64,000 nt of DNA, from contig JARLHN010000029.1 of NCBI GenBank assembly GCA_031292255.1, positions 1-64,000 on the forward strand. The letters run 5' to 3'. This document shows, piece by piece, positions 8,795 to 17,611 of the stretch. Below the pieces are notes generated by a model that saw nothing but the letters and a program-made list of their open reading frames with translations, had not been told where the DNA came from and made no database searches. The DNA comes from Oryzomonas sp. (GTDB lineage: Bacteria; Desulfobacterota; Desulfuromonadia; Geobacterales; Pseudopelobacteraceae). Numbering within the stretch: the first letter of the stretch is position 1; each line of letters begins with the position of its first letter. A program made the translations under genes and the position numbers.

Positions 8795-9145
8795 CACTCG
8801 ATTGTCTCCAGCTTATCCAAAGAGTCCTCAGTCGGTACATTGATAGCCGTTCAGATGCCACTTCCCTCGTGACAGAAATTTAAAAATGGTAGCTGACTTA
8901 CAGTGTCCTGTTTTGCGGGAATCCAGAAAAGGCAATTAATATCTTGGGGTTGTGAGCTAATCATTGTATGAAGAATGTTGTTCATGAGATGGTACAGGGG
9001 CATAAGGGTAAGATATATCTTTAGGACTTAAATGCTGATCGAGAATAAACTACCACACCTTGATAAAGTTGGGTAAAAAGCAAACGAGAGGTACTCGTCT
9101 ACCGACGAACTCCTGAAATATAAAAGAACATTAATGGGATTACAC
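8795..9145 (+). other. AT-rich spacer before the glycan-assembly cassette
   Basis: No gene, hairpin terminator or clear promoter hexamer pair stands out in these 350 bases. Its position, after the sulfatase-like gene and before a long codirectional run of genes, makes it the natural place for the cassette promoter. From about here the base composition becomes visibly AT-richer than upstream. Confidence 0.3.
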
Positions 9146-10429
9146 ATGCACAAACGTATAGTTTCCACAATTGGTCTCGGCTATGTCGGACTTCCTGTTG
9201 CTGTCGCTTTTGGCCACAAGCAGCGCACAATAGGTTTTGATGTGAACCACACTAGAATCGAAGAATTAAAAAACGGCCATGATCGGACCGGTGAAGTTAC
9301 ATCTGTTGATTTGTCCACTTCAGACATACTTTTTACGAATTCGTTAGATGACCTTCGACAAGCAAATTTTCACATTGTTGCTGTGCCTACTCCCGTGGAT
9401 GATGCTAACAAACCTGATTTATCCTTTGTGCTCAAAGCATCTGAAACAGTCGGTAATATCTTGAAAAAAGGGGATATTGTTGTTTATGAATCAACGGTGT
9501 ATCCAGGGGTTACAGAAGAGGAATGCTTGCCTGTTCTTGAGCGTGTATCAGGATTAAAAGGCGGAATTGATTTTACGGTTGGTTATAGCCCGGAGCGTAT
9601 CAACCCAGGCGACAAAGAGCATACTCTAACCACTATCATGAAAGTGGTCTCTGGCCAGGATGCAGAAACATTAGAGATTGTAGCAAAAGTTTACGAATCA
9701 ATCATCACAGCCGGCGTACACCGCGCGCCGTCTATCAAGGTTGCTGAAGCCTCGAAGGTTATCGAAAACACTCAGCGCGATTTGAACATAGCTTTGATGA
9801 ATGAGCTGGCGTTGATCTTCGATAAGATGGGAATTGACACTCATGACGTTTTGGAAGCAGCTGGGACCAAGTGGAATTTTCTTAAATTTAAACCAGGGCT
9901 TGTGGGGGGGCATTGCATTAGTATAGACCCATACTATCTAACCTATAAAGCTGAAAAACTCGGTTATATCCCACAAGTAATTATGGCTGGTCGCCGCATA
10001 AATGGTGGTATGGGTAAGTTTATTGCGCAACGCACCGTGAAAGAGATGATCCACGCCGGGATCAATATTTCAGGGGCTATCGTGACTGTGTTGGGCTTGA
10101 CCTTCAAGGAAGACTGTCCAGATCTACGCAACACAAAGGTGATTGATATCATTCGAGAACTTGAGGATTATGGGATACAGGTTCAAACAAGCGATCCCCT
10201 GGCAGATAGTGATGAAGCGCAACATGAATACGATGTTAAACTTATACCATACAACCAGTTGCAACCTGCTGCAGCGGTCATTTTAGCGGTGGCTCACCGC
10301 CAGTATCGAGAGCTGACCGTGAGCAGACTGCTTTCATTGATGAAAGAAAATCCGGTTCTCATAGACGTTAAGGGATTGCATAACAGCCAGGAATGTATAG
10401 AAGCAGGCATTAGATTGTGGAGGCTGTAA
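9146..10429 (+). CDS. UDP-N-acetylhexosamine 6-dehydrogenase (WbpO/TviB-like)
   Basis: A roughly 427-residue UDP-glucose/UDP-HexNAc dehydrogenase-family enzyme, which would oxidise C6 of a UDP-N-acetylhexosamine to a uronate using NAD. It has the Rossmann motif TIGLGYVGLPVAVAFG, the VPTPVDDANKPDLS segment, YESTVYPGVTEEECLP, YSPERINPGDKEH, the substrate-binding stretch EASKVIENTQRDLNIALMNE, and the active-site GLVGGHCISIDPYYLTYKAE with the catalytic Cys. VIENTQRDLNIALMNELA favours the Vi-antigen/WbpO subgroup over UDP-glucose dehydrogenase. The start at 9146 has GGGA six bases upstream; an in-frame ATG at 9134 is an alternative. Confidence 0.88.
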   Translation: MHKRIVSTIGLGYVGLPVAVAFGHKQRTIGFDVNHTRIEELKNGHDRTGEVTSVDLSTSDILFTNSLDDLRQANFHIVAVPTPVDDANKPDLSFVLKASETVGNILKKGDIVVYESTVYPGVTEEECLPVLERVSGLKGGIDFTVGYSPERINPGDKEHTLTTIMKVVSGQDAETLEIVAKVYESIITAGVHRAPSIKVAEASKVIENTQRDLNIALMNELALIFDKMGIDTHDVLEAAGTKWNFLKFKPGLVGGHCISIDPYYLTYKAEKLGYIPQVIMAGRRINGGMGKFIAQRTVKEMIHAGINISGAIVTVLGLTFKEDCPDLRNTKVIDIIRELEDYGIQVQTSDPLADSDEAQHEYDVKLIPYNQLQPAAAVILAVAHRQYRELTVSRLLSLMKENPVLIDVKGLHNSQECIEAGIRLWRL

Positions 10430-10505
10430 GCCACCATGGAACGATATAAATGAAGATAATATCATAAATAATATTACAAATAATCTTTTCGAAGGAGCTG
10501 ATATT

Positions 10506-11477
10506 ATGCAATTACGAATTTTAATTACGGGTGGTGCAGGTTTTATCGGTTCGCATCTATCAGATAAACTTTTAGCAGAAGGTCATCATGTTTCCGTTAT
10601 CGACGATTTGTCTACTGGAAGTATAAAAAATATTAAACATCTTATTAATAATACTAATTTTAAGTTCATACGAGATAGTATAAGTAACGAGATTGTGCTT
10701 GACCGTGTTGCATCTGAGACAGATGTAATTGTTCACTTAGCTGCAGCTGTTGGTGTAAAGCTTGTAGTCGAAAGACCAGTTTATACTATTGAAACTAATG
10801 TAACAGGAACTGAGCAAGTGCTTAAAGCTGCCTTGCGATATGGGTGCAAGGTATTAATAGCAAGTACATCAGAAGTTTACGGTAAAGGGCACAAAATTCC
10901 ATTTACGGAAAATGATGATGTTTTGTTGGGATCGACGAGTATAGCAAGATGGGGCTATGCAATAAGCAAAATGCTGGATGAATCATTGGCCTTTGCATAT
11001 GGGACGGAGTATGGTTTGCCGGTTGTTCTATTCCGCCTGTTTAATACCGTTGGTCCTCGGCAAACAGGCCATTATGGGATGGTAATACCGACATTTATGC
11101 AGCAGGCTATCAAAGGGGAACCCATTACCGTTTTTGGAGATGGAACCCAGCAGAGATGTTTTTGTGATGTAAGTGATGTTGTTCGAGCGATAGTCGGATT
11201 TATTCACAACCCGGCAGCTATAGGACAGCTATTTAATATCGGTGGGAACCAAGAAGTTTCAATGATAGAGCTTGCTGAGAAAGTGATAAAAATTGCACAA
11301 AGCAAGTCTGAAATTAAAATGGTCCCATATTCTGAAGCATTTGGATCTGGTTTTGAAGATATGCAAAGGCGCGTTCCCAATACTGAAAAGATATTTAACT
11401 TATTAAATTGGAAGCCGACTCTAACGCTTGATCAAATATTAGTTAACGTTAGAGACTCTTTGCTGAATAAAAAATAG
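10506..11477 (+). CDS. NAD-dependent nucleotide-sugar epimerase/dehydratase
   Basis: A 323-residue extended SDR with ITGGAGFIGSHLSDKLL at the N-terminus, STSEVYGKGHKIPF, and WGYAISKMLDE giving the Y-x3-K active site. FRLFNTVGPRQTGHYGMVIPTF and FGDGTQQRCFCDVSDVV are shared by the UDP-glucuronate decarboxylase / dTDP-glucose dehydratase-like group. The exact substrate cannot be told from sequence; pairing with the upstream dehydrogenase suggests a UDP-uronate or its amino form. A strong GAAGGAG precedes the ATG. The gene is noticeably AT-rich, in keeping with a transferred cassette. Confidence 0.82.
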   Translation: MQLRILITGGAGFIGSHLSDKLLAEGHHVSVIDDLSTGSIKNIKHLINNTNFKFIRDSISNEIVLDRVASETDVIVHLAAAVGVKLVVERPVYTIETNVTGTEQVLKAALRYGCKVLIASTSEVYGKGHKIPFTENDDVLLGSTSIARWGYAISKMLDESLAFAYGTEYGLPVVLFRLFNTVGPRQTGHYGMVIPTFMQQAIKGEPITVFGDGTQQRCFCDVSDVVRAIVGFIHNPAAIGQLFNIGGNQEVSMIELAEKVIKIAQSKSEIKMVPYSEAFGSGFEDMQRRVPNTEKIFNLLNWKPTLTLDQILVNVRDSLLNKK

Positions 11478-11500
11478 TATCGCGCGTTCAAATAATTGCA

Positions 11501-12424
11501 ATGGAGCAAGATCTAACGAAAAGGGCTCACTTGGTGACAGAAAGCAAAATTAAACTTAGTGTTTGCGTGACTGCCTACAATCGCAAGAGCGGTCTGAGCC
11601 GCACTCTTCAATCGCTTACAAAACAAACACGTCAGCCTGATGAGGTTATTGTCAGTGACGATTTTTCCCCTGATGACCCCAAAGATGTAGTGGATCGCTG
11701 GGCAGGTTATTTTTCTCATTTTCAATACAACCGCAATCCTCAGAATCTTAACATGCCTGGAAATCTGAACTTGGCAATCTCGCTTGCACGAGGTAGTTAC
11801 ATTGCCAACCTTCACGATGCAGATGAATTCGATTCGACTTTGCTAGAAAAATGGGAACGTGCTCTGGACAGCTATCCTACCGCCGGATTTGCGTTTTCAG
11901 GTGTCAGATCAATCCCTCAGACGAGTGGCGTAAATCGATTTGATCTCCATCCTGTACCGCCTTTTATGAAAGGTGTCGATTTTTTTGAAAAGCATATGGT
12001 GCATAGATACTCCAGTTATGTTTGGGGTACTGTTATGGCAAGACGGGCTGCCTATCAGGAGTTACTGCCTTTTGACGCAAAATACGGACCGTATAGTGAT
12101 GTTGATATGTGGATGCGCATGTGCAGGAGTTATGATGTCGCTTACGTTCGCGAACCTTTGATTCTGCTGGATGACTCACCATCAACTTGGCGCAAATTCG
12201 ACTGGAAGAGGGTAGAGATTGTTCGCCAGATGCAATTTGACAATATCAAACGTTTTTACATGAGTACACCTGAACGCTTACCGATTGAAATTAACCGGCA
12301 CCGTAAAGCTTTTATAAAGATGTGTTTGCGACGGATTCTTGGAAGAATTTGGCATAGGGATCTAAATGGGGTTTTGAAAGGTCTTTCTCTCTTATTTGGA
12401 ATGAAGAATTTCGTTAAGGAATAG
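11501..12424 (+). CDS. Family 2 glycosyltransferase
   Basis: A 307-residue GT-A fold enzyme expected to act on the cytoplasmic face, adding one sugar to the lipid-linked repeat unit. It has KLSVCVTAYNRKSGLSRTLQSL, VIVSDDFSPDD, and the DxD-like LHDADEFD. A W-rich, basic C-terminal region follows. ATG 11501 has a poor ribosome-binding site; a GTG at 11534 preceded by AAGGG is a credible alternative that still keeps the whole catalytic domain. Donor and acceptor sugars are unknown. Confidence 0.82.
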   Translation: MEQDLTKRAHLVTESKIKLSVCVTAYNRKSGLSRTLQSLTKQTRQPDEVIVSDDFSPDDPKDVVDRWAGYFSHFQYNRNPQNLNMPGNLNLAISLARGSYIANLHDADEFDSTLLEKWERALDSYPTAGFAFSGVRSIPQTSGVNRFDLHPVPPFMKGVDFFEKHMVHRYSSYVWGTVMARRAAYQELLPFDAKYGPYSDVDMWMRMCRSYDVAYVREPLILLDDSPSTWRKFDWKRVEIVRQMQFDNIKRFYMSTPERLPIEINRHRKAFIKMCLRRILGRIWHRDLNGVLKGLSLLFGMKNFVKE

Positions 12425-12496
12425 TGGACAATAGGTCTCAATGCTTCATAAAAGTCGTCACATTACTACATTCAAAAGCAAGTCAGGGAAAATTTA

Positions 12497-13540
12497 ATGG
12501 CCCCATCAAAACATAAAGTAATGCTGGTAGGATATTTTGGGGTCGGCGCCCTGGAGTGCTCGTTCAATACTGCCTTCATTGATATAGGCTGTGAAGTCTC
12601 CTGTTTTGACATCTCCTCCTCTGTGCAGGCAAATTGCCGTTTTGGGCGTGCAGGTCAGATTTTTAATAAATTTGTACCAGTAGACGCCTGGGTTCGCAAA
12701 GCTAACCGGGAGATGGTGCTGGAGGCTAGACGATTCATGCCCGATGTACTGGTCGTTTTCGGCCAAAATCCAGTTCAAGCAGGTGCACTTGCGCAGATTC
12801 GGTCTATGATGGATTTGAAGACGGTCTATATTTGGCCGGATACACTTGTGAATTTAAGTGCCTCTATGATTTCGGTATTGCCCCTGTACGATTTGGTTGC
12901 CACGTATAGCAACAGCACCGTCCGTCTGTTCGAACGACTGGGGGCAAAGGACGTCAAGTGGGTCCCACTTGCAGCAGATACAAAAATGCATTCTGTTCCT
13001 GACAACCTCCAGAATACTGCAACAGGTTCAATTGCTGATGTTGCTTTTATCGGGCAATGGCGACCTGAGAGAGAACGTGCTATTGCAGCCATTTTGCACG
13101 CATCACCAAACATCAATCTTAAAATATGGGGTCCGGATTGGGGACGACGTTGCAAGGGGAAACCAAATATTTTGAAAAGTTGGCAGGGTCGCCCTTTGTA
13201 TGCACAGGAATTCGCGGCGACGGTTGCCTTATCAAAGATAAATCTCAATATTATTGACGACACCAACTATCCTGCGGCAAATATGCGTTTTTTTGAAATC
13301 CCCTGTGCCGGTGGTCTGCAAGTCTGTTCACAGTGTCCAGAGATGGAGGATGAGTTCAAACACGGTGAGACTGCATTTTATTACAGGTCAATGGGAGAAT
13401 TGCCTGAAATGGTTCGTTCACTATTAAAAAATGACTCCCTTCGCAAACACGTTGCGCAAAAGGCGAATGAAATTATACTGAAGAAGCATACATATATTCA
13501 CAGAGTAGGTCAGATACTTGATTTGCTGTTCAGTAGTTGA
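12497..13540 (+). CDS. CgeB-like glycosyltransferase (GT-B fold)
   Basis: A 347-residue protein resembling the CgeB / Glyco_trans_1_2 group. It begins KVMLVGYFGVGALECSFNTAF, has a YIWPDT segment and a VATYSN stretch, and the C-terminal signature AANMRFFEIPCAGGLQVCSQ followed by EDEFKHGETAFYY, typical of these enzymes. It probably transfers one sugar of the repeat unit. An AGGG motif precedes the ATG. Assignment to a specific sugar is not possible. Confidence 0.75.
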   Translation: MAPSKHKVMLVGYFGVGALECSFNTAFIDIGCEVSCFDISSSVQANCRFGRAGQIFNKFVPVDAWVRKANREMVLEARRFMPDVLVVFGQNPVQAGALAQIRSMMDLKTVYIWPDTLVNLSASMISVLPLYDLVATYSNSTVRLFERLGAKDVKWVPLAADTKMHSVPDNLQNTATGSIADVAFIGQWRPERERAIAAILHASPNINLKIWGPDWGRRCKGKPNILKSWQGRPLYAQEFAATVALSKINLNIIDDTNYPAANMRFFEIPCAGGLQVCSQCPEMEDEFKHGETAFYYRSMGELPEMVRSLLKNDSLRKHVAQKANEIILKKHTYIHRVGQILDLLFSS

Positions 13541-13681
13541 TTACCAGGACCGCGATAACATTTTACCTTACAAAATCAAACACTTTGGGCTTCGATGCAA
13601 CGTATGAACATAGCGAGAAGCTAATAAATGTTGAGAAGCTAAAATCTACCTGATTGACGCCGCTAGTTTGGATAACTTTAA

Positions 13682-14350
13682 ATGACAGAATATAAAGACG
13701 TTTATGTTGAGCGCTTGTATGAAAACCAAGGCTTCCCCGCGCTTGTGGATTTGGTATTGCCGGAGCATCACCGCATTCTGGATGTCGGTTGTGGCAATGG
13801 TGCCAATATATATTTGCTATTGCAACGGGGTCACGAAAGTATCGGTCTGACATTATCAGAAGCTGAAGCTCGCCTCGTTACAGAGCGTGGTTTTGAGTGC
13901 ATGAATTGGGACATGATGTCAGAGCAGTTGCCTTTTGAGGAGCAAACCTTTGATGCTTTGCTATTCAGCCACGTACTGGAACACCTTCCTTGGCCAGAAG
14001 AAGTCTTAAAGCGATATTTGAAACTCTTGCGGCCCGGAGGAGGAGTCTATATCGCACTGCCGAATGTACTTCACCTAGTTCAACGCTGGCAATTCTTGGG
14101 TGGTAATTTTAAATATACAGAAACGGGAACGATGGACCGTACTCATTTACGTTTTTTTGACTTTGCCTCGGCACGGCAACTGGCAGAATCCTGCGGTATT
14201 ACGGTTGTGCAGCACTTTGGCGTTGGGCAATGTCCTACCGGTCCATTACGTGAAATAACTCCTGGCCTTAGCCGACGAATTGATGAATGGACCTCCAGAT
14301 ATTGGCCTAGCGTATTTGGAGTTCATATCGTGATTTCGGGTAGGCTGTGA
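13682..14350 (+). CDS. Class I SAM-dependent methyltransferase
   Basis: A 222-residue methyltransferase type 11 protein. The SAM-binding motif I is ILDVGCGNGANIYLLLQRG; FDALLFSHVLEHLPWPEEVLK and LLRPGGGVYIALPN mark motifs II and III. MDRTHLRFFDF is common in methyltransferases from polysaccharide loci that cap or decorate a glycan. The ribosome-binding site is weak, and a 141-base gap precedes it. It probably methylates a sugar or controls chain length, by analogy only. Confidence 0.8.
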   Translation: MTEYKDVYVERLYENQGFPALVDLVLPEHHRILDVGCGNGANIYLLLQRGHESIGLTLSEAEARLVTERGFECMNWDMMSEQLPFEEQTFDALLFSHVLEHLPWPEEVLKRYLKLLRPGGGVYIALPNVLHLVQRWQFLGGNFKYTETGTMDRTHLRFFDFASARQLAESCGITVVQHFGVGQCPTGPLREITPGLSRRIDEWTSRYWPSVFGVHIVISGRL

Positions 14351-14422
14351 ACAGATTAGTTGCTAATTGCGAGTTCGGACAAAGAGCCCCAGTTTTCTCC
14401 GAGAAGGAGGCTAAAATAAGAT

Positions 14423-15232
14423 ATGAACAGAACAGTAAAAATATCCGCGTTGGTCAATACTCTCAATGAAGCCGATAATCTTGAGTGTTGTTTACGTTCG
14501 CTCCTATGGTGTGACGAGATTATCGTCGTCGATATGAACAGTACTGATGGCACTGTGGATATTGCACGTAGTCTGGGAGCCAGAGTCATTCTGACCGATT
14601 TGCCTCATGGCAATCCGGACCCTGCTCGACAAATGGGTATTGATGCTTGCACGGGAGACTGGATCTTTATTTTGGATGCAGACGAGGAATTGCCATTAGA
14701 AGCAGTCCCTGTTCTGCAACAAATAGCTGGTGAAGAACAATACCAAGTGGTTAGAATGCTAATCCGCGATGTGTGGTGGGGGAAAAAATTGCTGCATATG
14801 GGCAATAACTATGTCCCACGTTTCTTCAAATCGGGCGCTTTGAAATATGGTGGTGCCATACATGGCCGTGGAATCATTTATGATCGTTCTAACGCCCATA
14901 CTATGCCAGCTGATGAACAATTAGCTATAGCTCATTATTGTGTAAAAAGCCTTGATGAAATTGTCGAACGTGCGGTGCGCTATAGTAGGTTTGAAGCTGA
15001 TTGGATGACGGAGCATAATGTCCGCTACTCAATTTGGAGACACTTGCGATCAATTGCCGGACAAGTTTACCTCTACAGTGTTAAATATCATTTTTGGAAA
15101 GATGGGGTACGTGGTCTTTTTGCCCTTACATTCCTAATGCTACACTCCAATTTAAACTGGGTTCGATTATGGGAATACGAAAACCATATTTCCGGAGATA
15201 TCTGTAGCCATAAAGATCAAACCCGTGCTTAA
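14423..15232 (+). CDS. Family 2 glycosyltransferase (WaaE/KdtX-like)
   Basis: A 269-residue GT-A enzyme with ISALVNTLNEADNLECCLRS, CDEIIVVDMNSTDGT and FILDADEELP, the pattern of the WaaE/KdtX-like subgroup that adds glucose or similar sugars to lipooligosaccharide cores. The LxxxLNWxRLWE-type C-terminal end also fits that group. AAGGAGG lies before the ATG at 14423. It overlaps the flippase gene by 8 bases, so the two are translationally coupled. Confidence 0.83.
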   Translation: MNRTVKISALVNTLNEADNLECCLRSLLWCDEIIVVDMNSTDGTVDIARSLGARVILTDLPHGNPDPARQMGIDACTGDWIFILDADEELPLEAVPVLQQIAGEEQYQVVRMLIRDVWWGKKLLHMGNNYVPRFFKSGALKYGGAIHGRGIIYDRSNAHTMPADEQLAIAHYCVKSLDEIVERAVRYSRFEADWMTEHNVRYSIWRHLRSIAGQVYLYSVKYHFWKDGVRGLFALTFLMLHSNLNWVRLWEYENHISGDICSHKDQTRA

Positions 15233-16721
15233 AGGAAAATTAAGCTTACAGTCGAAAGAGGTACTTGCCGCAAGTATGGGCAGGGCTGTAGGGGCGGCTT
15301 CTGGTTTTGCATTATTTTGGCTGTTAGTGCGCGCTTTGCCACCTGGACAATATGCTCAATTAGGGCTTATTAATGGTTTGCAGTCATTTGCTGCCACTAT
15401 TCTTCTGGGGCCTGTTTACGCGCAAACGGGTCGTGAAGTTTGGAATTGGCATAATGAGCAAGTGCTTGATATTCATTTTTCCGACCTGATTATTGGCATG
15501 TCCTTGCTGTTTTTGTCGGGCAATGTAATTCTGGTTATTTTTGGAGCAGTTGTGGGTTGGATTAGTCCTGATGCTCTGATAGGCTCGGTGGTCGGTGCGA
15601 TTATCTACACATGTTGGATCCCCCTAAGTACAATCTTTGGAATCGCTTCTGTATTGCGTGAAAGGATTGCTTTTGCATCTTATCTTGCTTTAGACGGCGC
15701 CGCAAAAATAATCGTGGTAGGGGTTCTGCTTTTCTTAAAAGTGGAGACGGCATGGTTCTATTTCGTCTGCATTCAAGTCGCTGCATTGGTAAGCGCGAGC
15801 CTGGTTTATTGGGGCTACCGCCATACGCTGGCAAAATATGGTTTGAATATCTCGCGATTAAGGAGATTGAGAGGCACGTCAATACGAACCAGTCTAAGGT
15901 ATATCAAGGGTTCGTTTTCACTTCGGCTTACTACTCTTTTTAATTGGCTTCTTACAACAGGTAACCGTTATGTACTTGAGCCTTTGGTTTCCCGTAGCGC
16001 CTTAGGGCTTTTCTTGGCTGCTTGGGGGCTCGGGACGACGGTACTCGGCGCAGTTGAAACGTTCCACAGTGCGGTGATGATCCCAGTCCTTTATCAACAC
16101 ACTTCCGGTGAAAAGGATACAGCTGAGCGGCGTAGCCGTGAGAACGCTCATTATTTAGCAACCCTGTTGTCGGTTTTGCTTCCTTTATGCTGTGTGTTCT
16201 GGTTGTATGCCGATCGCTTGGCTTCCTTCTTTTTAAGCAAGCAGGTGCACTTGTCGACTAACGTTGTACGTGCTGGAATTCTGTTTGCAAGCTTCAGCAT
16301 CCTGGTTGGTATTTTTAACAGTTTTTCTTTGGTGGAACGAAAGTTGTGGCCTAGTATGGTAGGTGTAGGATGTTCATTGGTTGTTGGGTTGTCAGCTCTC
16401 GGATATTTGACCGTTCGGTTCGGCGTTGAGATCGGATCATGGGGGCTGGTCCTTGGAATATTCATTGGGTGTTTGGTCATACTCGGATTAATGCATAGTG
16501 CAATTTGTTTTGACGAGATTCTTAATTGGGGTACGACTGTTTCGATAGGAATATTGGTTTGCGTCACTACGGCCTGGGGGGCGTTTAGCATAAATAAGCT
16601 TTTGGCAGTTCCGGGTTTACGGTCTTTATTCGCAGCATGGGCGATAATAGGTGGAATATGGGCTACCTATGTGTGGTTTGTGGTGCGCCCATCAGTGAGT
16701 CGTTATCGTCCGCGGGATTAA
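15225..16721 (+). CDS. Wzx-like oligosaccharide flippase
   Basis: A 498-residue polytopic membrane protein with roughly twelve hydrophobic segments and few charged residues, as expected for MOP-superfamily flippases that turn undecaprenyl-linked repeat units to the periplasmic face. The N-terminal region SMGRAVGAASGFALFWLLV and the positive loops between helices fit the Wzx group. It starts at a GTG inside the previous glycosyltransferase gene. Sequence identity within this family is low, so the assignment rests on topology and context. Confidence 0.75.
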   Translation: MLKGKLSLQSKEVLAASMGRAVGAASGFALFWLLVRALPPGQYAQLGLINGLQSFAATILLGPVYAQTGREVWNWHNEQVLDIHFSDLIIGMSLLFLSGNVILVIFGAVVGWISPDALIGSVVGAIIYTCWIPLSTIFGIASVLRERIAFASYLALDGAAKIIVVGVLLFLKVETAWFYFVCIQVAALVSASLVYWGYRHTLAKYGLNISRLRRLRGTSIRTSLRYIKGSFSLRLTTLFNWLLTTGNRYVLEPLVSRSALGLFLAAWGLGTTVLGAVETFHSAVMIPVLYQHTSGEKDTAERRSRENAHYLATLLSVLLPLCCVFWLYADRLASFFLSKQVHLSTNVVRAGILFASFSILVGIFNSFSLVERKLWPSMVGVGCSLVVGLSALGYLTVRFGVEIGSWGLVLGIFIGCLVILGLMHSAICFDEILNWGTTVSIGILVCVTTAWGAFSINKLLAVPGLRSLFAAWAIIGGIWATYVWFVVRPSVSRYRPRD

Positions 16722-16808
16722 TACTTATCACATAGCAGTTTATTGCCATTTAATTATTTAATTAACGATTTAAGTAGAATAATATTATCGGCAGGTACAA
16801 GGTTAAAA

Positions 16809-17528
16809 ATGCTCAAAACGGCAATTATAAACTGGTTATTAGTTTGTACTGATCCAGAGTTGAGAGATATCGCCAAAATAATCAAAGAAACATCAGTACA
16901 TAACGGACAGCATGACCCCATTTCACTTGAATGTGACAAGGTATTTCTTGAAAGACTTAAGGTTAACCCGCGCGCCTTGAAGATGAATTTCTGGGAAAAA
17001 CATTTCGAGCTAGACTCTATAAGTTGCTTTGAGGAGATCTGCGGCAAAGTTCTTGATTTTGGATGCGGTTCAGGGCATTTAGATGTACTTTTGGCACGAA
17101 GGGGAATGACAGTACATGGACTTGACCTCAGTCCGATTGGGATAAATATAGCAAATAGATTACGTGAGAGAGAGACGCAAGATGTTAAAAAATTAGTAAC
17201 ATTTTCAGTTGCAGATGTCATATCACAAACGCCTGTCGGAGAATTATTTGATTCGGCATGGTCAGCGCATGTTTTTGAACATATAGCTGACCCTGGGCCT
17301 GTTTTGACTGGATTACAAAATTGGGTAAAACCTGGTGGACATCTTCTCATTTCGGTCCCTCTTGGAAAGGCTTATGATGATCCGGGACATGTTAATCACT
17401 TCTTTTCGGCACATGAACTTTATCAGTTTCTTATCCCGCATATAGAAGTTAAAAAGATCGAAGAAAACCACGAATTTCATGTAATTAGAGCTCTTTGCAT
17501 TTTTGGAAAAAACCATGAGCCGTCATAA
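16809..17528 (+). CDS. Class I SAM-dependent methyltransferase
   Basis: A 239-residue methyltransferase with VLDFGCGSGHLDVLLARRG (motif I), HGLDLSPIGINIANRL, FDSAWSAHVFEHIADPGPVL and WVKPGGHLLISVPLG. The ATG at 16809 is chosen over a TTG 66 bases upstream because AAGG lies just before it. The N-terminal 80 residues carry no known motif. It lies between the flippase and the polymerase and probably decorates the glycan. Confidence 0.78.
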   Translation: MLKTAIINWLLVCTDPELRDIAKIIKETSVHNGQHDPISLECDKVFLERLKVNPRALKMNFWEKHFELDSISCFEEICGKVLDFGCGSGHLDVLLARRGMTVHGLDLSPIGINIANRLRERETQDVKKLVTFSVADVISQTPVGELFDSAWSAHVFEHIADPGPVLTGLQNWVKPGGHLLISVPLGKAYDDPGHVNHFFSAHELYQFLIPHIEVKKIEENHEFHVIRALCIFGKNHEPS

Positions 17529-17559
17529 TATTTTCGCGAACCGCTTCAATTTCTCATCT

Positions 17560-17585
17560 CATACAATGGTGGATGAAATTGTATG
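17560..17585. repeat. Small inverted repeat between methyltransferase and polymerase genes
   Basis: CATACAAT (17560-17567) and ATTGTATG (17578-17585) are perfect 8-bp arms around a 10-base loop. No U-tract follows, so it is not a convincing terminator. It could be an operator or a weak attenuating hairpin ahead of the polymerase gene. Confidence 0.35.
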
Positions 17586-17611
17586 TAACCTTGTACAGGA
17601 ATGATTAGTCG